Below are positions 37,858-47,099 of a stretch of 64,000 bases of DNA, piece after piece. The notes beneath the pieces were generated by a model, which was given only the letters and a program-made list of their open reading frames with translations, was not told the DNA's origin and searched no databases. A program made the position numbers and the translations under genes. The stretch spans positions 992,001-1,056,000 of the forward strand of contig NZ_CP117425.1 of assembly GCF_030687295.1 (NCBI RefSeq), written 5' to 3'. This DNA is from Pseudomonas beijingensis (GTDB lineage: Bacteria; Pseudomonadota; Gammaproteobacteria; Pseudomonadales; Pseudomonadaceae). Position 1 is the first letter of the stretch, and every line of letters begins with the position of its first letter.

Positions 37858-37903
37858 TCGTTTCCAACAAGAATAAAATGCCCGTGAAATCGAGTGCTGC
37901 GTC

Positions 37904-39346
37904 ATGACCAACCTCCTGCTCTATCAACGTATTGCTCAACAGCTGGCTGAAGACATCCGGCGTGGTGTGTATCAGCCCGGTGAACGCGTGCCTTCGGTGC
38001 GCAAAATGAGCTCGCAGCTCAACGTCAGCCATGCCACGGTGCTGCAGGCCTACGCCAACCTTGAAGACCAGGGGCTGATTCGCGCGCGGCCGCAATCGGG
38101 CTACTACGTGCACCAGACGCCGGCCCTGACGGCACCGACGCCGGACATTGCCCGGGTAGAGCGTCCGGGGCTGGTGACGCGCAGCAGCATCATCCAGCAG
38201 GTATTGGTCGAGTCGCGACGCGAAGGGGTGTTCCCCCTGGGCGCGGCGGTGCCGAGCGTCGACTATCTGCCTGTTCGAGCCTTGCATCAGCAACTGGCCA
38301 AGGTCACGCGTTTCCACAGCCCACGGGCGTTCAGCTACATGTTCAGCCCGGGTTTCGAGCCGTTGCGCCGCCAAGTGGCGATTCGCATGCGCGATGCCGG
38401 TGTCGTGGTGGACCCTTCCGAGGTGGTGATCACCCACGGATGCGTCGATGCGCTGCAGATGTCCTTGCGGGTGCTCACGCGGCCGGGGGATTTGATTGCC
38501 GCCGAGTCGCCGACCTATTACGGCTTGCTGCAACTGGCGGATCTATTGGGCCTCAAGGTCATCGAGATCCCCAGCGATCCGGTCACTGGTATGAGCCTGG
38601 AAGCCTTGCAGTTGGCGGCCAACCAGTGGTCGATCAAGGCGCTGGTGCTGACCACGCGCCTGAGCAATCCGCTTGGTGGCACCATGCCGGAAGAACGACA
38701 AAAGCAACTGCTGCGCCTGGCGTCGGACTTCGACATCCAGATCGTCGAGGACGATATTTATGGCGAGTTGATGTTCGAGCAGGGGCGTACCAAGGCCCTC
38801 AAGGCCTATGACCGACTGGACCGGGTTATCTACTGTTCGAGTTTTTCCAAGACCTTGTCGCCAGGAGTGCGCATCGGGTGGATGATCGCGGGGAAATTCC
38901 AGCAGGAAATCCAGCGGCTCCAGACCTTCAGCACTCACTCGGCGTGCAGCGTTACGCAGATGGGCATTGCCGCCTACCTGGAAAACGGCGGCTATGACCG
39001 GCACCTGCGCTATATCCGCCAGGAGTACCGCAAGAACCTCAGTGCCTTCCAACTGGCGGTGCAACAATACTTCCCCGAAGGCACGCAAATGAGCCGTCCC
39101 AACGGCGGTTTCATCCTGTGGGTCAGCCTGCCGGGGCGGGTCAATACCCAGGAGTTGCATGTGCGGGCGTTGCAACAAGGCATCAGTATCGCGCCTGGAC
39201 TGATTTTCAGTAACACCGAGCAGTTCAACCACTGCATTCGCTTGAATTGCGGTACACCCTGGAACCGCGAGGCAGAGCGGGCCTTGATGACGCTGGGGTT
39301 GTTGGCGACGCAATTGTGTCAAGAGACCGCCAACGGGTTTCTATAG
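37904..39346 (+). CDS. MocR-type regulator: GntR domain fused to PLP aminotransferase domain
   Basis: 480 residues. An N-terminal GntR winged helix (LAEDIRRGVYQPGERVPSVR, LNVSHATVLQAYANLEDQGL) is joined by a linker to a fold-type I aminotransferase domain. The PLP lysine is in YCSSFSKTLSPGVRIGWM and the aspartate in VEDDIYGE. MocR proteins use PLP-amino acid adducts as effectors and seldom act as enzymes. No obvious divergent target gene is present; it may act elsewhere. Confidence 0.92.
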   Translation: MTNLLLYQRIAQQLAEDIRRGVYQPGERVPSVRKMSSQLNVSHATVLQAYANLEDQGLIRARPQSGYYVHQTPALTAPTPDIARVERPGLVTRSSIIQQVLVESRREGVFPLGAAVPSVDYLPVRALHQQLAKVTRFHSPRAFSYMFSPGFEPLRRQVAIRMRDAGVVVDPSEVVITHGCVDALQMSLRVLTRPGDLIAAESPTYYGLLQLADLLGLKVIEIPSDPVTGMSLEALQLAANQWSIKALVLTTRLSNPLGGTMPEERQKQLLRLASDFDIQIVEDDIYGELMFEQGRTKALKAYDRLDRVIYCSSFSKTLSPGVRIGWMIAGKFQQEIQRLQTFSTHSACSVTQMGIAAYLENGGYDRHLRYIRQEYRKNLSAFQLAVQQYFPEGTQMSRPNGGFILWVSLPGRVNTQELHVRALQQGISIAPGLIFSNTEQFNHCIRLNCGTPWNREAERALMTLGLLATQLCQETANGFL

Positions 39347-39431
39347 GAATCAGCGGCTTAGCTTGATGTGCTTGTCAGCGCCTCATTATCAGGCGAGCAT
39401 GGGGATATCTGCCGTCAGTGCCGTTGTGTCT

Positions 39432-39911
39432 ATGAAAGCCATTGTTCCTGTTGCCTGGGTTTTGATCGGCCTGTTCAGTGCCTTCCAAATGGAAGGCGTC
39501 GCCGTGGCGGCTCCGGCGCAGGAAAAACCGGCCGTTAGTGCCACGAAGAATGCGTCGAAAAAAACCGCGGTGGCCAAGAAGCCGTCCGCTAAAAAGGCGG
39601 TTGCGGCGAAGAAAAAAAAGCGTGCCCCCATTGCTTCCAAGAGCAAATCCGCCCACCAGATCGCCAAGACCCCATTGCCACCGGCCAAGCTGGACCTGAG
39701 CCTGCCCCATGACATGGTCGAGGAACTGCAGCCACCGGGTAAGGTACCGCTGCCCAAGCGGGAACCGCTTTTACCGTCAATGTTCGGAGAGAAACCCGGA
39801 CCGTTCCAGCTCAATGGCCGGTTGTTGAGCAATGAAATGCAGCTGCCGTTGCGCAATCAGGAGCGCAACGAGGTGGAAGGTGCGGCACTGGATTTCGAGT
39901 TCAAGCAGTAA
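39432..39911 (+). CDS. Exported Ala/Lys-rich protein of unknown function
   Basis: 159 residues. A signal peptide (IVPVAWVLIGLFSAF, cleavage near VAVAA) is followed by a lysine/alanine-rich stretch (KKTAVAKKPSAKKAVAAKKK) like those of histone H1-type proteins, then a proline-rich C-terminal half. The periplasmic location argues against a DNA-binding role; cell-wall or anionic-polymer binding is possible. The start at 39432 is chosen because it begins the signal peptide. I recognise no domain. Confidence 0.65.
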   Translation: MKAIVPVAWVLIGLFSAFQMEGVAVAAPAQEKPAVSATKNASKKTAVAKKPSAKKAVAAKKKKRAPIASKSKSAHQIAKTPLPPAKLDLSLPHDMVEELQPPGKVPLPKREPLLPSMFGEKPGPFQLNGRLLSNEMQLPLRNQERNEVEGAALDFEFKQ

Positions 39912-40059
39912 ACCTTCCACAGGTATGCAGCTCGTCGCTGACCGTTCGGTCATCTCGCCAAGGGCAAAAAAACACGCAGACGGTAATTTAAAACGAGTGT
40001 TTTAGCCGTTACTCTGTGTGCTGTTATTCATCATTACCTGTCGTGAGGATGTTCTCGTC

Positions 40060-40314
40060 ATGAAGTGCCGTGAAGGCTGTGGCGCCTGTTGCATCGCCCC
40101 TTCCATCAGCTCACCGATTCCTGGCATGCCCCAAGGCAAACCGGCGGGAGAACGTTGCGTGCAATTGTCAGTCGATAACCTGTGCCGGATCTTCGGCCAG
40201 CCGGGGCGTCCGGCGGTGTGCTCGGCATTTGAAGCCGACGTCGAGGTGTGCGGCAGCAGCAGTGAAGAGGCCATCCGGTTGATCGGTTGGTGGGAGCAAG
40301 TCACGGCAGCGTAG
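40060..40314 (+). CDS. YkgJ family cysteine cluster protein
   Basis: 84 residues with the compact cysteine pattern CREGCGACCIAP, then RCVQL, NLCRIF and AVCSAF. The family (CxxCxxxCC) is thought to bind zinc or an iron-sulphur cluster; the function is unknown. The ATG at 40060 gives the conserved start. It is followed 45 bases later by the START-domain gene on the same strand. Confidence 0.88.
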   Translation: MKCREGCGACCIAPSISSPIPGMPQGKPAGERCVQLSVDNLCRIFGQPGRPAVCSAFEADVEVCGSSSEEAIRLIGWWEQVTAA

Positions 40315-40359
40315 TGAACGGATCCGAAATGAACGAACTTGGACAATAAGGAAAAGACT

Positions 40360-40968
40360 ATGGGTTCGCTGCATCGTATGGCTGTGTTGTGTGGGTTGAC
40401 CGTGTTGCTGGCAACGGCCACCGCTCAGGCAGAGGACTGGCAGGTTGCCAAGGAGAAGGACGGCATCAAGGTTTCCCTCAGTGAAGTGACGGGCTCCAAG
40501 TACAAGGCCTATCGCGGCGTGACGGTGATGAAAACCACCATGGCCAAGTTGCGGAGCCTGCAGGAGGACGTTGCTGGCGCCTGCGCCTGGATCCATGAGT
40601 GCAAGAGCCAGAAACTGCTCAAGCACGAAGGCGACAAGAGCTGGACTTATACCCAATTCAACACGCCATGGCCGGTCACGCCTCGGGACTCGGTGCTGGA
40701 AGTCATCACCGAGGAGGGCGCGGACGGCAGCCTGACCCGCAAGCTCAAGGGCTTACCTGAGTATTTGCCTGAGGAGAAGGGCTTTGTGCGTGTGACAAAG
40801 GTCGACGGTTTCTGGAAGTTCACTCCCAAGGGCGCGGACCAGGTCGAAGTGATCTATCAAGTGCACACCGAGCCGGGTGGTAGCGTACCGTCCATGGTGG
40901 CTAACAAGTTCGTGGTGGATGCGCCGTTCAACACCCTCAAGGCCCTGAAGGAACGCGCCGAAAAGTGA
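40360..40968 (+). CDS. START-domain lipid-binding protein, exported
   Basis: 202 residues. A signal peptide (AVLCGLTVLLATATAQA) precedes a START-like domain (WQVAKEKDGIKVSLSEV, YTQFNTPWPVTPRDSVLE, GFWKFTPKGADQVEVIYQVH). START folds bind lipids or sterol-like ligands in a deep pocket. The start at 40360 begins the signal peptide. A terminator follows. Confidence 0.85.
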   Translation: MGSLHRMAVLCGLTVLLATATAQAEDWQVAKEKDGIKVSLSEVTGSKYKAYRGVTVMKTTMAKLRSLQEDVAGACAWIHECKSQKLLKHEGDKSWTYTQFNTPWPVTPRDSVLEVITEEGADGSLTRKLKGLPEYLPEEKGFVRVTKVDGFWKFTPKGADQVEVIYQVHTEPGGSVPSMVANKFVVDAPFNTLKALKERAEK

Positions 40969-40984
40969 TTGGCCAGGTTGCACA

Positions 40985-41012
40985 AAAGAGACCGCCCTTG
41001 AGGCGGTCTTTT
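40985..41012 (+). terminator. Rho-independent terminator after the START-domain gene
   Basis: AGACCGCC and GGCGGTCT form an eight-base stem with a five-base loop, followed by TTTT. Confidence 0.85.
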
Positions 41013-41107
41013 CATGTGTGCCGTCCAGGCATCCAGCGGAACGATTATCCAGCCCTCAATGTCGAGATAAAGGTAAGCCAGGCCCTGAATTGATCAAGGA
41101 GACACTG

Positions 41108-41344
41108 ATGCAAAAGTGGGAAATCACTTTCATTGACGATCACGGTGTAAAAACCGTTCAGCAATTCGACTATGACCAGAAACCCACCATGGAGCAGGCT
41201 GCCCAACTGATTCGCGAAAGATTGCTTCCAGTGCTCAACAAGCTGGATATGAATGACTTGGAGAACCGAACCGAAGACCCGACAGTCAAGAACCTCAAGT
41301 CCCAGAACAGCATCGAAATCCTCAGCATTACACCGATTTCATGA
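41108..41344 (+). CDS. Small acidic protein of unknown function
   Basis: 78 residues from the ATG at 41108, which follows AAGGAGACACTG. It starts QKWEITFIDDHGVKTVQQFD and ends in SIEILSITPIS, suggesting a small alpha/beta fold. There is no signal peptide or recognisable motif. A longer frame starting at 41018 lacks a ribosome-binding site. Confidence 0.6.
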   Translation: MQKWEITFIDDHGVKTVQQFDYDQKPTMEQAAQLIRERLLPVLNKLDMNDLENRTEDPTVKNLKSQNSIEILSITPIS

Positions 41345-41545
41345 AACCTTGCCTGGTCTCGCTTGGCAGTGGCCATCACTTGCGGCTACTCTGCAATTGA
41401 GATCAGCGAAAGGATCGCCAAGGTCCGGTCTTGTCAGCTACATGCTTGTGTCCCGACGGCCATTTGATGCCGTATCGCTTGCAGCCTGAGGGCTTCTCGC
41501 ACGGGAAGACGGAAAGTCTATCCATCGGTTTTAGGAGGACGTTTC
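41345..41545. other. Intergenic region before rraB
   Basis: About 200 bases with no supported gene; GGAGGA directly before 41546 is the rraB ribosome-binding site. I see no clear promoter. Confidence 0.4.
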
Positions 41546-41887
41546 ATGAGCACAGCCTATCAAGAAGACATCAGCACCAGCGTATTGCGCCGCATGAAAG
41601 AAGGCGGTTTCGATTTTTCCCGATTCCATCCCATTGAGTTCTACGCCATTTTCCCGGACGAGGAGCGGGCGCGCAGGGCGGCAGGTCATTTTCGGGGCGA
41701 ATCGTTGAACGCGCAGATCAGTGCACGGGACGACGGGGCTTGGTCATTGGAACTGAGCCGGGTGATGTATGCCACTTACGATGACATAGGAGACTTCGAG
41801 CAAGACTTTGAGGCAGTCGTCGAACCCTTGGGTGGCGTTATCGAGGGCTGGGGTGTCAAGCAAGAGATCCGGCGGCTGCAGGCCTGA
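41546..41887 (+). CDS. rraB: RraB family regulator of ribonuclease E
   Basis: 113 residues, the size of RraB. EDISTSVLRRMKEGGFDFSR, HPIEFYAIFPDEE and FEAVVEPLGGVIEGWG follow the family pattern. In E. coli RraB binds RNase E and changes degradosome activity. A GGAGGA ribosome-binding site is present. A REP pair lies 80 bases downstream. The name rests on family resemblance; some members are simply called RraB-domain proteins. Confidence 0.8.
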   Translation: MSTAYQEDISTSVLRRMKEGGFDFSRFHPIEFYAIFPDEERARRAAGHFRGESLNAQISARDDGAWSLELSRVMYATYDDIGDFEQDFEAVVEPLGGVIEGWGVKQEIRRLQA

Positions 41888-41965
41888 CAGTCTGTCACCG
41901 CAACCACAGCAACGGCTGACCTTTGTGTCGGCCGTTTTCATGTCTGCGGATTACCCGAAAATCCT

Positions 41966-42057
41966 TGTGGGAGCCGAGCTTGCTCGCGATGACAGTGGGT
42001 CAGCTTGCATCAATGTTGAATGCACCGACGCCATCGCGAGCAAGCTCGGCTCCCACA
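41966..42057. repeat. REP inverted pair, AGCCGAGCTTG variant
   Basis: TGTGGGAGCCGAGCTTGCTC (41966 onward) and GAGCAAGCTCGGCTCCCACA (ending 42057) are exact complements. Both arms carry the same one-base insertion relative to the main REP core, so the arms have co-evolved or converted together. Confidence 0.9.
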
Positions 42058-42336
42058 GGGATTTGTGGCAGATGTCGAATATGTGAGTAACACCACCGCC
42101 GCCCGGTTTGTACCTAACTGTATCCAGACCGCGCTGCTTCGTTTTTCCATGGCTATGCTCAGGAGAGCGACGCCCCTGCGTCGCAATGAAGCGGGGGGCG
42201 GCGGGTTGGGGGCATCTGCTGCACTGTAAAAGTGCGCGGCCTCTCAATGGAGATTCCAACCCGTTGATCATAAAGCGTTTATGCCGATGGCACGGGGCTT
42301 GCGAAGCCTTGCTGCCAGGGTGACAAGGAGTACGGC
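42058..42336. other. Region upstream of the ATP-grasp gene
   Basis: About 280 bases. No supported gene. An ACAAGGAG at 42323-42330 serves the ATP-grasp gene. The middle part is G-rich (GGGGGGCGGCGGGTTGGGGG near 42195) and has no clear promoter that I can assign. Confidence 0.4.
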
Positions 42337-43749
42337 ATGATCCGCAGCGGTTTTGATGAAATGTACGATGCCGACGGCCAGGTCCGCCCGCACTATCAGG
42401 CGTTTGCCCGCTGGCTGGCCGAAACGCCCGACGAGTTGCTGGCGCAACGCAGGCGTGAAGCCGACCTGTTGTTTCATCGTGCCGGCATTACGTTCACGCT
42501 CTACGGCGACGAGCAAGGGACCGAGCGCCTGATCCCGTTCGATACGATCCCGCGCAGCATCCCGGCCAGCGAATGGCGGGTGGTCGAGCGCGCGGCTGCA
42601 TCCAGCGGGTCAAGGCACTGAACATGTTCCTGGCCGACCTCTACCACGAACAACGCATCATCCGGGCCGGTATCATTCCCGCCGAGCAGGTGCTGGCCAA
42701 CGAACAGTACCAACTGGCGATGCAAGGGCTAGACCTGCACCGTGACATCTATGCGCACATTTGCGGTGTCGACCTGGTACGCGACGGTGACGGCACCTAC
42801 TACGTGCTCGAAGATAATCTGCGTACGCCCAGCGGCGTCAGCTACATGCTCGAAGACCGCAAGATGATGATGCGCCTGTTCCCCGAACTGTTCGCCGCCC
42901 AGCGCATCGCCCCCATCGACCACTATCCGAACCTGCTGCTCGACACCCTGAAAAGCTCCAGTCCGCTGGACGACCCCAGCGTCGTGGTGCTGACGCCGGG
43001 GCGTTTCAACAGCGCATTCTTCGAGCACGCGTTCCTGGCCCGGGAGATGGGCGTGGAGTTGGTGGAAGGCGCCGACCTGTTCGTACGGGATGACAGAGTG
43101 TTCAATGCGCACCACCGACGGGCCGAAGGCGGTGGATGTGATCTACCGTCGCCTCGACGACGCGTTCCTCGATCCACTGGCCTTCAATCCGGATTCGATG
43201 CTCGGCGTACCGGGCCTGTTGTCCTCCTACCGTTCCGGCAACGTGGTGCTGGCCAATGCCATCGGCACGGGGGTGGCGGACGACAAGTCGGTGTACCCGT
43301 TCGTCACCGACATGATCCGCTTTTACCTGGACGAAGAGCCGATCCTGAAGAACGTTCCTACATGGCAGTGTCGTAATCCTGCTGAGCTTTCCCACGTACT
43401 GGCCAATCTTCCCGACCTGGTGGTCAAGGAAACCCAGGGTTCCGGCGGTTATGGAATGCTGGTGGGGCCGGCCGCGACGACGGCGCAAATCGATGCCTTT
43501 CGCGAGCGGATCAAGGCCAAGCCGCATGCCTACATCGCCCAGCCGACGCTGTCGCTCTCGACGTGCCCGACCTTTGTCGAAAACGGCATCGCCCCGCGCC
43601 ACATCGACTTGCGGCCGTTTGTGCTGGCTGGCCGCGAGACCCGCGTGGTCCCTGGCGGGCTGACGCGGGTGGCGTTGCGCGAAGGCTCCCTGGTGGTGAA
43701 TTCATCCCAGGGCGGCGGTACCAAGGACACTTGGGTGGTCGAGGATTGA
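42337..43749 (+). CDS. Circularly permuted type 2 ATP-grasp protein (two frameshifts, probable sequencing errors)
   Basis: Corrected length 469 residues. The family pattern runs [66 protein letters not shown] and [13 protein letters not shown]. The frame changes at the CGCGCG run around 42588-42594 (two extra bases) and at 43104-43105 (one extra A). These proteins are predicted peptide-bond or amide-forming ligases; they occur with alpha-E and transglutaminase-like partners, as here, and a few are known to act in peptide synthesis. The biological product of this trio is unknown. The next gene starts ten bases downstream. Confidence 0.87.
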
Positions 43750-43758
43750 GGAGCTGCC

Positions 43759-44711
43759 ATGCTGAGTAGAACCGCCTCGGACCTGTACTGGATGTCGCGC
43801 TACCTGGAGCGGGCCGAAAACCTCGCGCGGATGCTCGACGTCAGTTATTCGTTGTCATTGATGCCCCAGGACGGGCGTGGCGACGGCCTGCACGAGCTGG
43901 CCATGCCGCTGCTGATTACTGGCACGCTGGACGATTACCGGGAGCGACACGGCGACTTGCACGCCGAGCGCCTGCTGCATTTCTTTGCCCTGGAAGCGGC
44001 CAACCCGGCCAGCATCTACAGCTGTCTCGGTTCCGCGCGCGTCAGTGCCCATGCGGTACGTGGTCGAATCACCGCCGACATGTGGGAAAACATCAACGCC
44101 ACCTGGCTGGAAATTCGCGGTATCGGCGAGCAAGGCTTGAATCGCTACGGCATGAGCCGTTTCTGCGAGTGGATCAAGGAGCGCTCGCACCTGTTTCGTG
44201 GCGCGACCTACGGCACCATCATGCGTAACGACGCGTTCCGGTTCATTCGCCTGGGAACCTTTATCGAAAGGGGCCGACAACACTCTGCGCTTGCTCGACG
44301 CCCGCTACGAAATGGCCGGCGACCAGGCCGACGCGGTCAGCGACGGTACGGCCCACGCCTACTACCAATGGAGCGCGTTGTTGCGGGCCTTGTCGTCCTT
44401 CGAGGCCTACACCGAGATCTACCGTGAGGCCCCCGGGCGCTCGCCATGTGGCTGAGTTGCTGCTGTTGCGCGCCGACGTGCCGCGTTCGCTGCGCGCCTG
44501 TACCGAAGAAATCAACCAGATCCTCGCGAGCCTGCCGGGCACCAACGGCCGGCAGGCACAACGGCTGGCGGCGGAAATGGACGCACGCCTGCGCTACACC
44601 GGCATCAACGAAATCCTCGACGGGGGCCTGCATGCCTGGCTCACCGAATTCATCCCACTGGTCCGTGAACTGGGCAATGCCATTCACAGTTCCTACCTGG
44701 AGGTCATATGA
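43759..44711 (+). CDS. Alpha-E domain protein (two frameshifts, probable sequencing errors)
   Basis: Corrected length 316 residues, normal for the family. The all-helical alpha-E domain begins MLSRTASDLYWMSRYLERAE and recurs in the pattern FIRLGTFIERADNTLRLLDA. The frame breaks at 44270-44273 (one extra G) and 44430-44434 (one extra C). The domain is found almost only beside circularly permuted ATP-grasp and transglutaminase-like genes, so it is likely their partner. Its stop overlaps the transglutaminase start by four bases. Confidence 0.87.
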
Positions 44712-45511
44712 GACTCTCGATCAGCCACGAAACGGCCTACCACTATGAAGACCAGGTTCGCGCCAGCATCCAGTACCTGCGCCTGACGCCCCACGACAGC
44801 GAACGCCAGCATGTGCTGAGTTGGCAACTGGATTTGCCCCGGCCGGTGCGGGCGCAACTGGATCCGTTCGGCAACATCCTCCATGTGCTGACCCTGGATG
44901 AGCCCCACGAAACGGTCATCATCGGTGCTCGCGGACAAGTGGATATCGATCCGTTGCGCGAAGCCGAACACGAGAGCCAATCGGCGCTGCCGTTCCTGCG
45001 CTTCACCCGGCTGACCGAAGCGGACGAGGCCCTTCGAACTTTCGCCGCGCAGCAATGCCAGCAGCGTCGCGATCGCACGGCGCTGATCGACCTGATGCAC
45101 GGGTTGAACCAGCACATGATCTACACCCCCGGCACCACGGCAGTCGAGACCAGTGCGGCCCAGGCGTTCGCCGGTCGTAGCGGGGTGTGCCAGGACCATA
45201 CCCACGCCTTCCTGGCCTGCGCGCGCAGCCTGGGCGTGCCGGCGCGCTATGTGTCGGGGTATTTGTTCAGTGAAGAGAGCGAGCACCTGGCGAGCCATGC
45301 CTGGGCAGAGGCCTGGCTGGACGACGCCTGGTACAGCTTCGACGTGACCAACCAGTTGGCACGCCCGGAGCGTCACCTGAAACTGGCCGTGGGCCTGGAT
45401 TACCTGGACGCCTGCCCGGTGCGTGGCATGCGCCGTGGCGGTGGTTGCGAGCAGATGCACGCCAAGCTGGTCGTGACACCGGCGCCAGTGATCACGGTGC
45501 AACAACAATAA
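44708..45511 (+). CDS. Transglutaminase-like cysteine protease family protein
   Basis: 267 residues. An N-terminal beta domain (RLSISHETAYHYEDQVRASI) precedes the transglutaminase core with the catalytic cysteine in GRSGVCQDHTHAFLACAR, histidine in LASHAWAEAWL and aspartate in WYSFDVTNQ. Members of this group are predicted peptidases or amidases. It is the third gene of the ATP-grasp/alpha-E set and translationally coupled (ATGA overlap). Confidence 0.92.
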   Translation: MRLSISHETAYHYEDQVRASIQYLRLTPHDSERQHVLSWQLDLPRPVRAQLDPFGNILHVLTLDEPHETVIIGARGQVDIDPLREAEHESQSALPFLRFTRLTEADEALRTFAAQQCQQRRDRTALIDLMHGLNQHMIYTPGTTAVETSAAQAFAGRSGVCQDHTHAFLACARSLGVPARYVSGYLFSEESEHLASHAWAEAWLDDAWYSFDVTNQLARPERHLKLAVGLDYLDACPVRGMRRGGGCEQMHAKLVVTPAPVITVQQQ

Positions 45512-45528
45512 CCGCTTGGTGAGCGAGC

Positions 45529-45669
45529 TTTTGTGGCGAGGGGATTTATCCCCGCTAGGCTGCGCAGCAGCCCTAAAGCAGTGAACTCAATCTTGCTGGC
45601 ACACCGAGTTGCCTGGTTTGGGGGCCGCTTCGCGGCCCAACGGGGATAAATCCCCTCGCCACAAAAAAA
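45529..45669. repeat. REP-like inverted repeat of a second family (GGCGAGGGGATTTATCCCC)
   Basis: The outer arms TTTGTGGCGAGGGGATTTAT (to 45555) and its complement ending at 45667 enclose about 80 bases that hold a further hairpin (GGGGCCGC-TTCG-CGGCCC). This family differs from the GAGCAAGCTCGC REPs elsewhere in the window. It separates convergent genes. Confidence 0.8.
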
Positions 45670-45675
45670 GCAATC

Positions 45676-46488
45676 TTACGGGGCCGATGGCTGCTTGCGC
45701 CCCGCCATATGCTTCAAATAACCCACCAGCAAATCCAGCTCCGAGTCCGGTAGCACCGCTGCCGAGAACCCGGGCATCTTGCCTTGGGGCCAATGCCGCA
45801 TGCCTTGCGGGTCGCGAATGTAGCGTTTGAGGAAATCCCCGGAGAAGTATTCGGTGGGATTGAAAGGAATGTTCAGGTCAGGGCCGAACTGTGCATCGCC
45901 AGCGCCATTGAGCCGATGACACGCCAGGCAGTTCTTCTGGAACAGCGCGAAACCTTTATTGATCGGGTCGTCCTTGGCCAGGTTGGGCGCTGGTAGCAGG
46001 GCCGGGAAGCGTTCGGCCACCGCCGACAGGCGCTTGATGGTCGCTACCGCGTAGGGCCATTGTTCCGGGCTGATATGACCCGCCTGCGGGTCGGTCCAGA
46101 CCAAATAGAAAGGCCCGGCACTGGATTTGCCTTCCCCCAGCGACGGCCAGGGCTTGGTCGGGTCCTCGATCGCCAGCCAGGCCCGGGCCCCGCTCTTGTT
46201 GAGTAATGGCGCCGCGGGCATCTCGGCGGCGAAGCCGTCCAGGGCAACGGCCTGCAGGTGGTCGTCCGGTTGGATGCCTGTCAACAGTGACGTCAGCGGC
46301 ACGGCTCGATAACTCATGGGTTTCTTGTAGGAAACGTCCTCAGCAATCTGGACCGTTCGAGCGTCCGGGTGCTTGAGCAGTTCCTCGGTTTGCCAGGTAC
46401 GCGTGCTCGCGCCCAACTCCAGCACCAGTTGCGCGGCATAAATGGGCGTGCTGAGCAGCAACGCCCCGAACACAATGAGAGCTTTCAA
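45676..46488 (-). CDS. Exported class I cytochrome c with an N-terminal molybdopterin-oxidoreductase-like domain
   Basis: 270 residues from the TTG at 46488, which begins a signal peptide (ALIVFGALLLSTPIYA) and has GGAAGG upstream; an earlier start at 46539 would leave the signal peptide internal. Residues 20-110 (VLELGASTRTWQTEELLKHP, YRAVPLTSLLTGI) resemble the beta-sandwich found next to molybdopterin domains. The C-terminal part has a CLACH heme site, with a possible methionine ligand in GKMPGF. A periplasmic electron carrier is likely; the partner is not in the window. Confidence 0.8.
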   Translation of the reverse strand: MKALIVFGALLLSTPIYAAQLVLELGASTRTWQTEELLKHPDARTVQIAEDVSYKKPMSYRAVPLTSLLTGIQPDDHLQAVALDGFAAEMPAAPLLNKSGARAWLAIEDPTKPWPSLGEGKSSAGPFYLVWTDPQAGHISPEQWPYAVATIKRLSAVAERFPALLPAPNLAKDDPINKGFALFQKNCLACHRLNGAGDAQFGPDLNIPFNPTEYFSGDFLKRYIRDPQGMRHWPQGKMPGFSAAVLPDSELDLLVGYLKHMAGRKQPSAP

Positions 46489-46617
46489 ATCGATCGCCTT
46501 CCATGTCGAGGGGGGGGCCGCAAAGGTTGGCACAGCCATCGCAGCTCGAACAGTGAACCCATCACATTTTTTGGCGACACAACGTATTGGATGATGCAGA
46601 GGCCCCCGCGCGGGATT

Positions 46618-46713
46618 TCAGCCAATCACTTTGGTGATATTCGGCAAAATCAACAGCAGCGTCGTGGCAAAGAGAATGAGTCCGGCTTGACGAACTTTCG
46701 AATGTTTGAACAT
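46618..46713 (-). CDS. Possible 31-residue membrane microprotein
   Basis: The frame encodes a basic start (MFKHSKVRQ) and one hydrophobic helix (AGLILFATTLLLILPNI), then a short tail. AAGGCGGATCAG stands in ribosome-binding position. It lies 130 bases upstream of the cytochrome c gene on the same strand. The amphipathic one-helix design is that of small membrane-associated proteins. I know no named homologue. Confidence 0.5.
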   Translation of the reverse strand: MFKHSKVRQAGLILFATTLLLILPNITKVIG

Positions 46714-47099
46714 GGCTGATCCGCCTTTTTTGTTATGTCCTGAAAACCAGCCTGCATATCCATGACGGCTGGCGGTGCACTTCCTGTTCCGACAAGCGCC
46801 TCGGCAAAACCCGACGACTGACTTGTACAAGGATTACATTAGGGGCCGCGGCCGCCTTGGCTTAGATCCAATTCGTATCAGCTTGGTACGTGTCGCTATT
46901 AAAACGGCATGAGGCCTATTGCCACCTTCCTGCCGGCCCTTTTGCTAGACAGCTTGCCCACCTGAATCGGTTAACCCGATAGCTCGCTACCGTTCGTCTG
47001 AGCGTGGCCGTCAACGCCATTGAGCGCTGTGGTCATTGAATCCGGCGCCGCTGGGCTTATGGTTGGAGGCATCGTATTACCCCGTGGTTCGAGGACGTC
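46714..47099. other. Intergenic region between divergent microprotein and thiolase genes
   Basis: 386 bases. No supported gene. It must carry promoters in both directions. An imperfect palindrome ATCGGTTAACCCGAT (46966-46980) is a possible operator for the thiolase operon. I see no clear sigma-70 pair. Confidence 0.4.

Noticed and set aside
39989-40004. Palindrome TAAAAC-GAGT-GTTTTA upstream of the YkgJ gene as a PsrA site
   Set aside because: It lacks the C/G at the outer position of the PsrA consensus; may be another operator but there is no further support.
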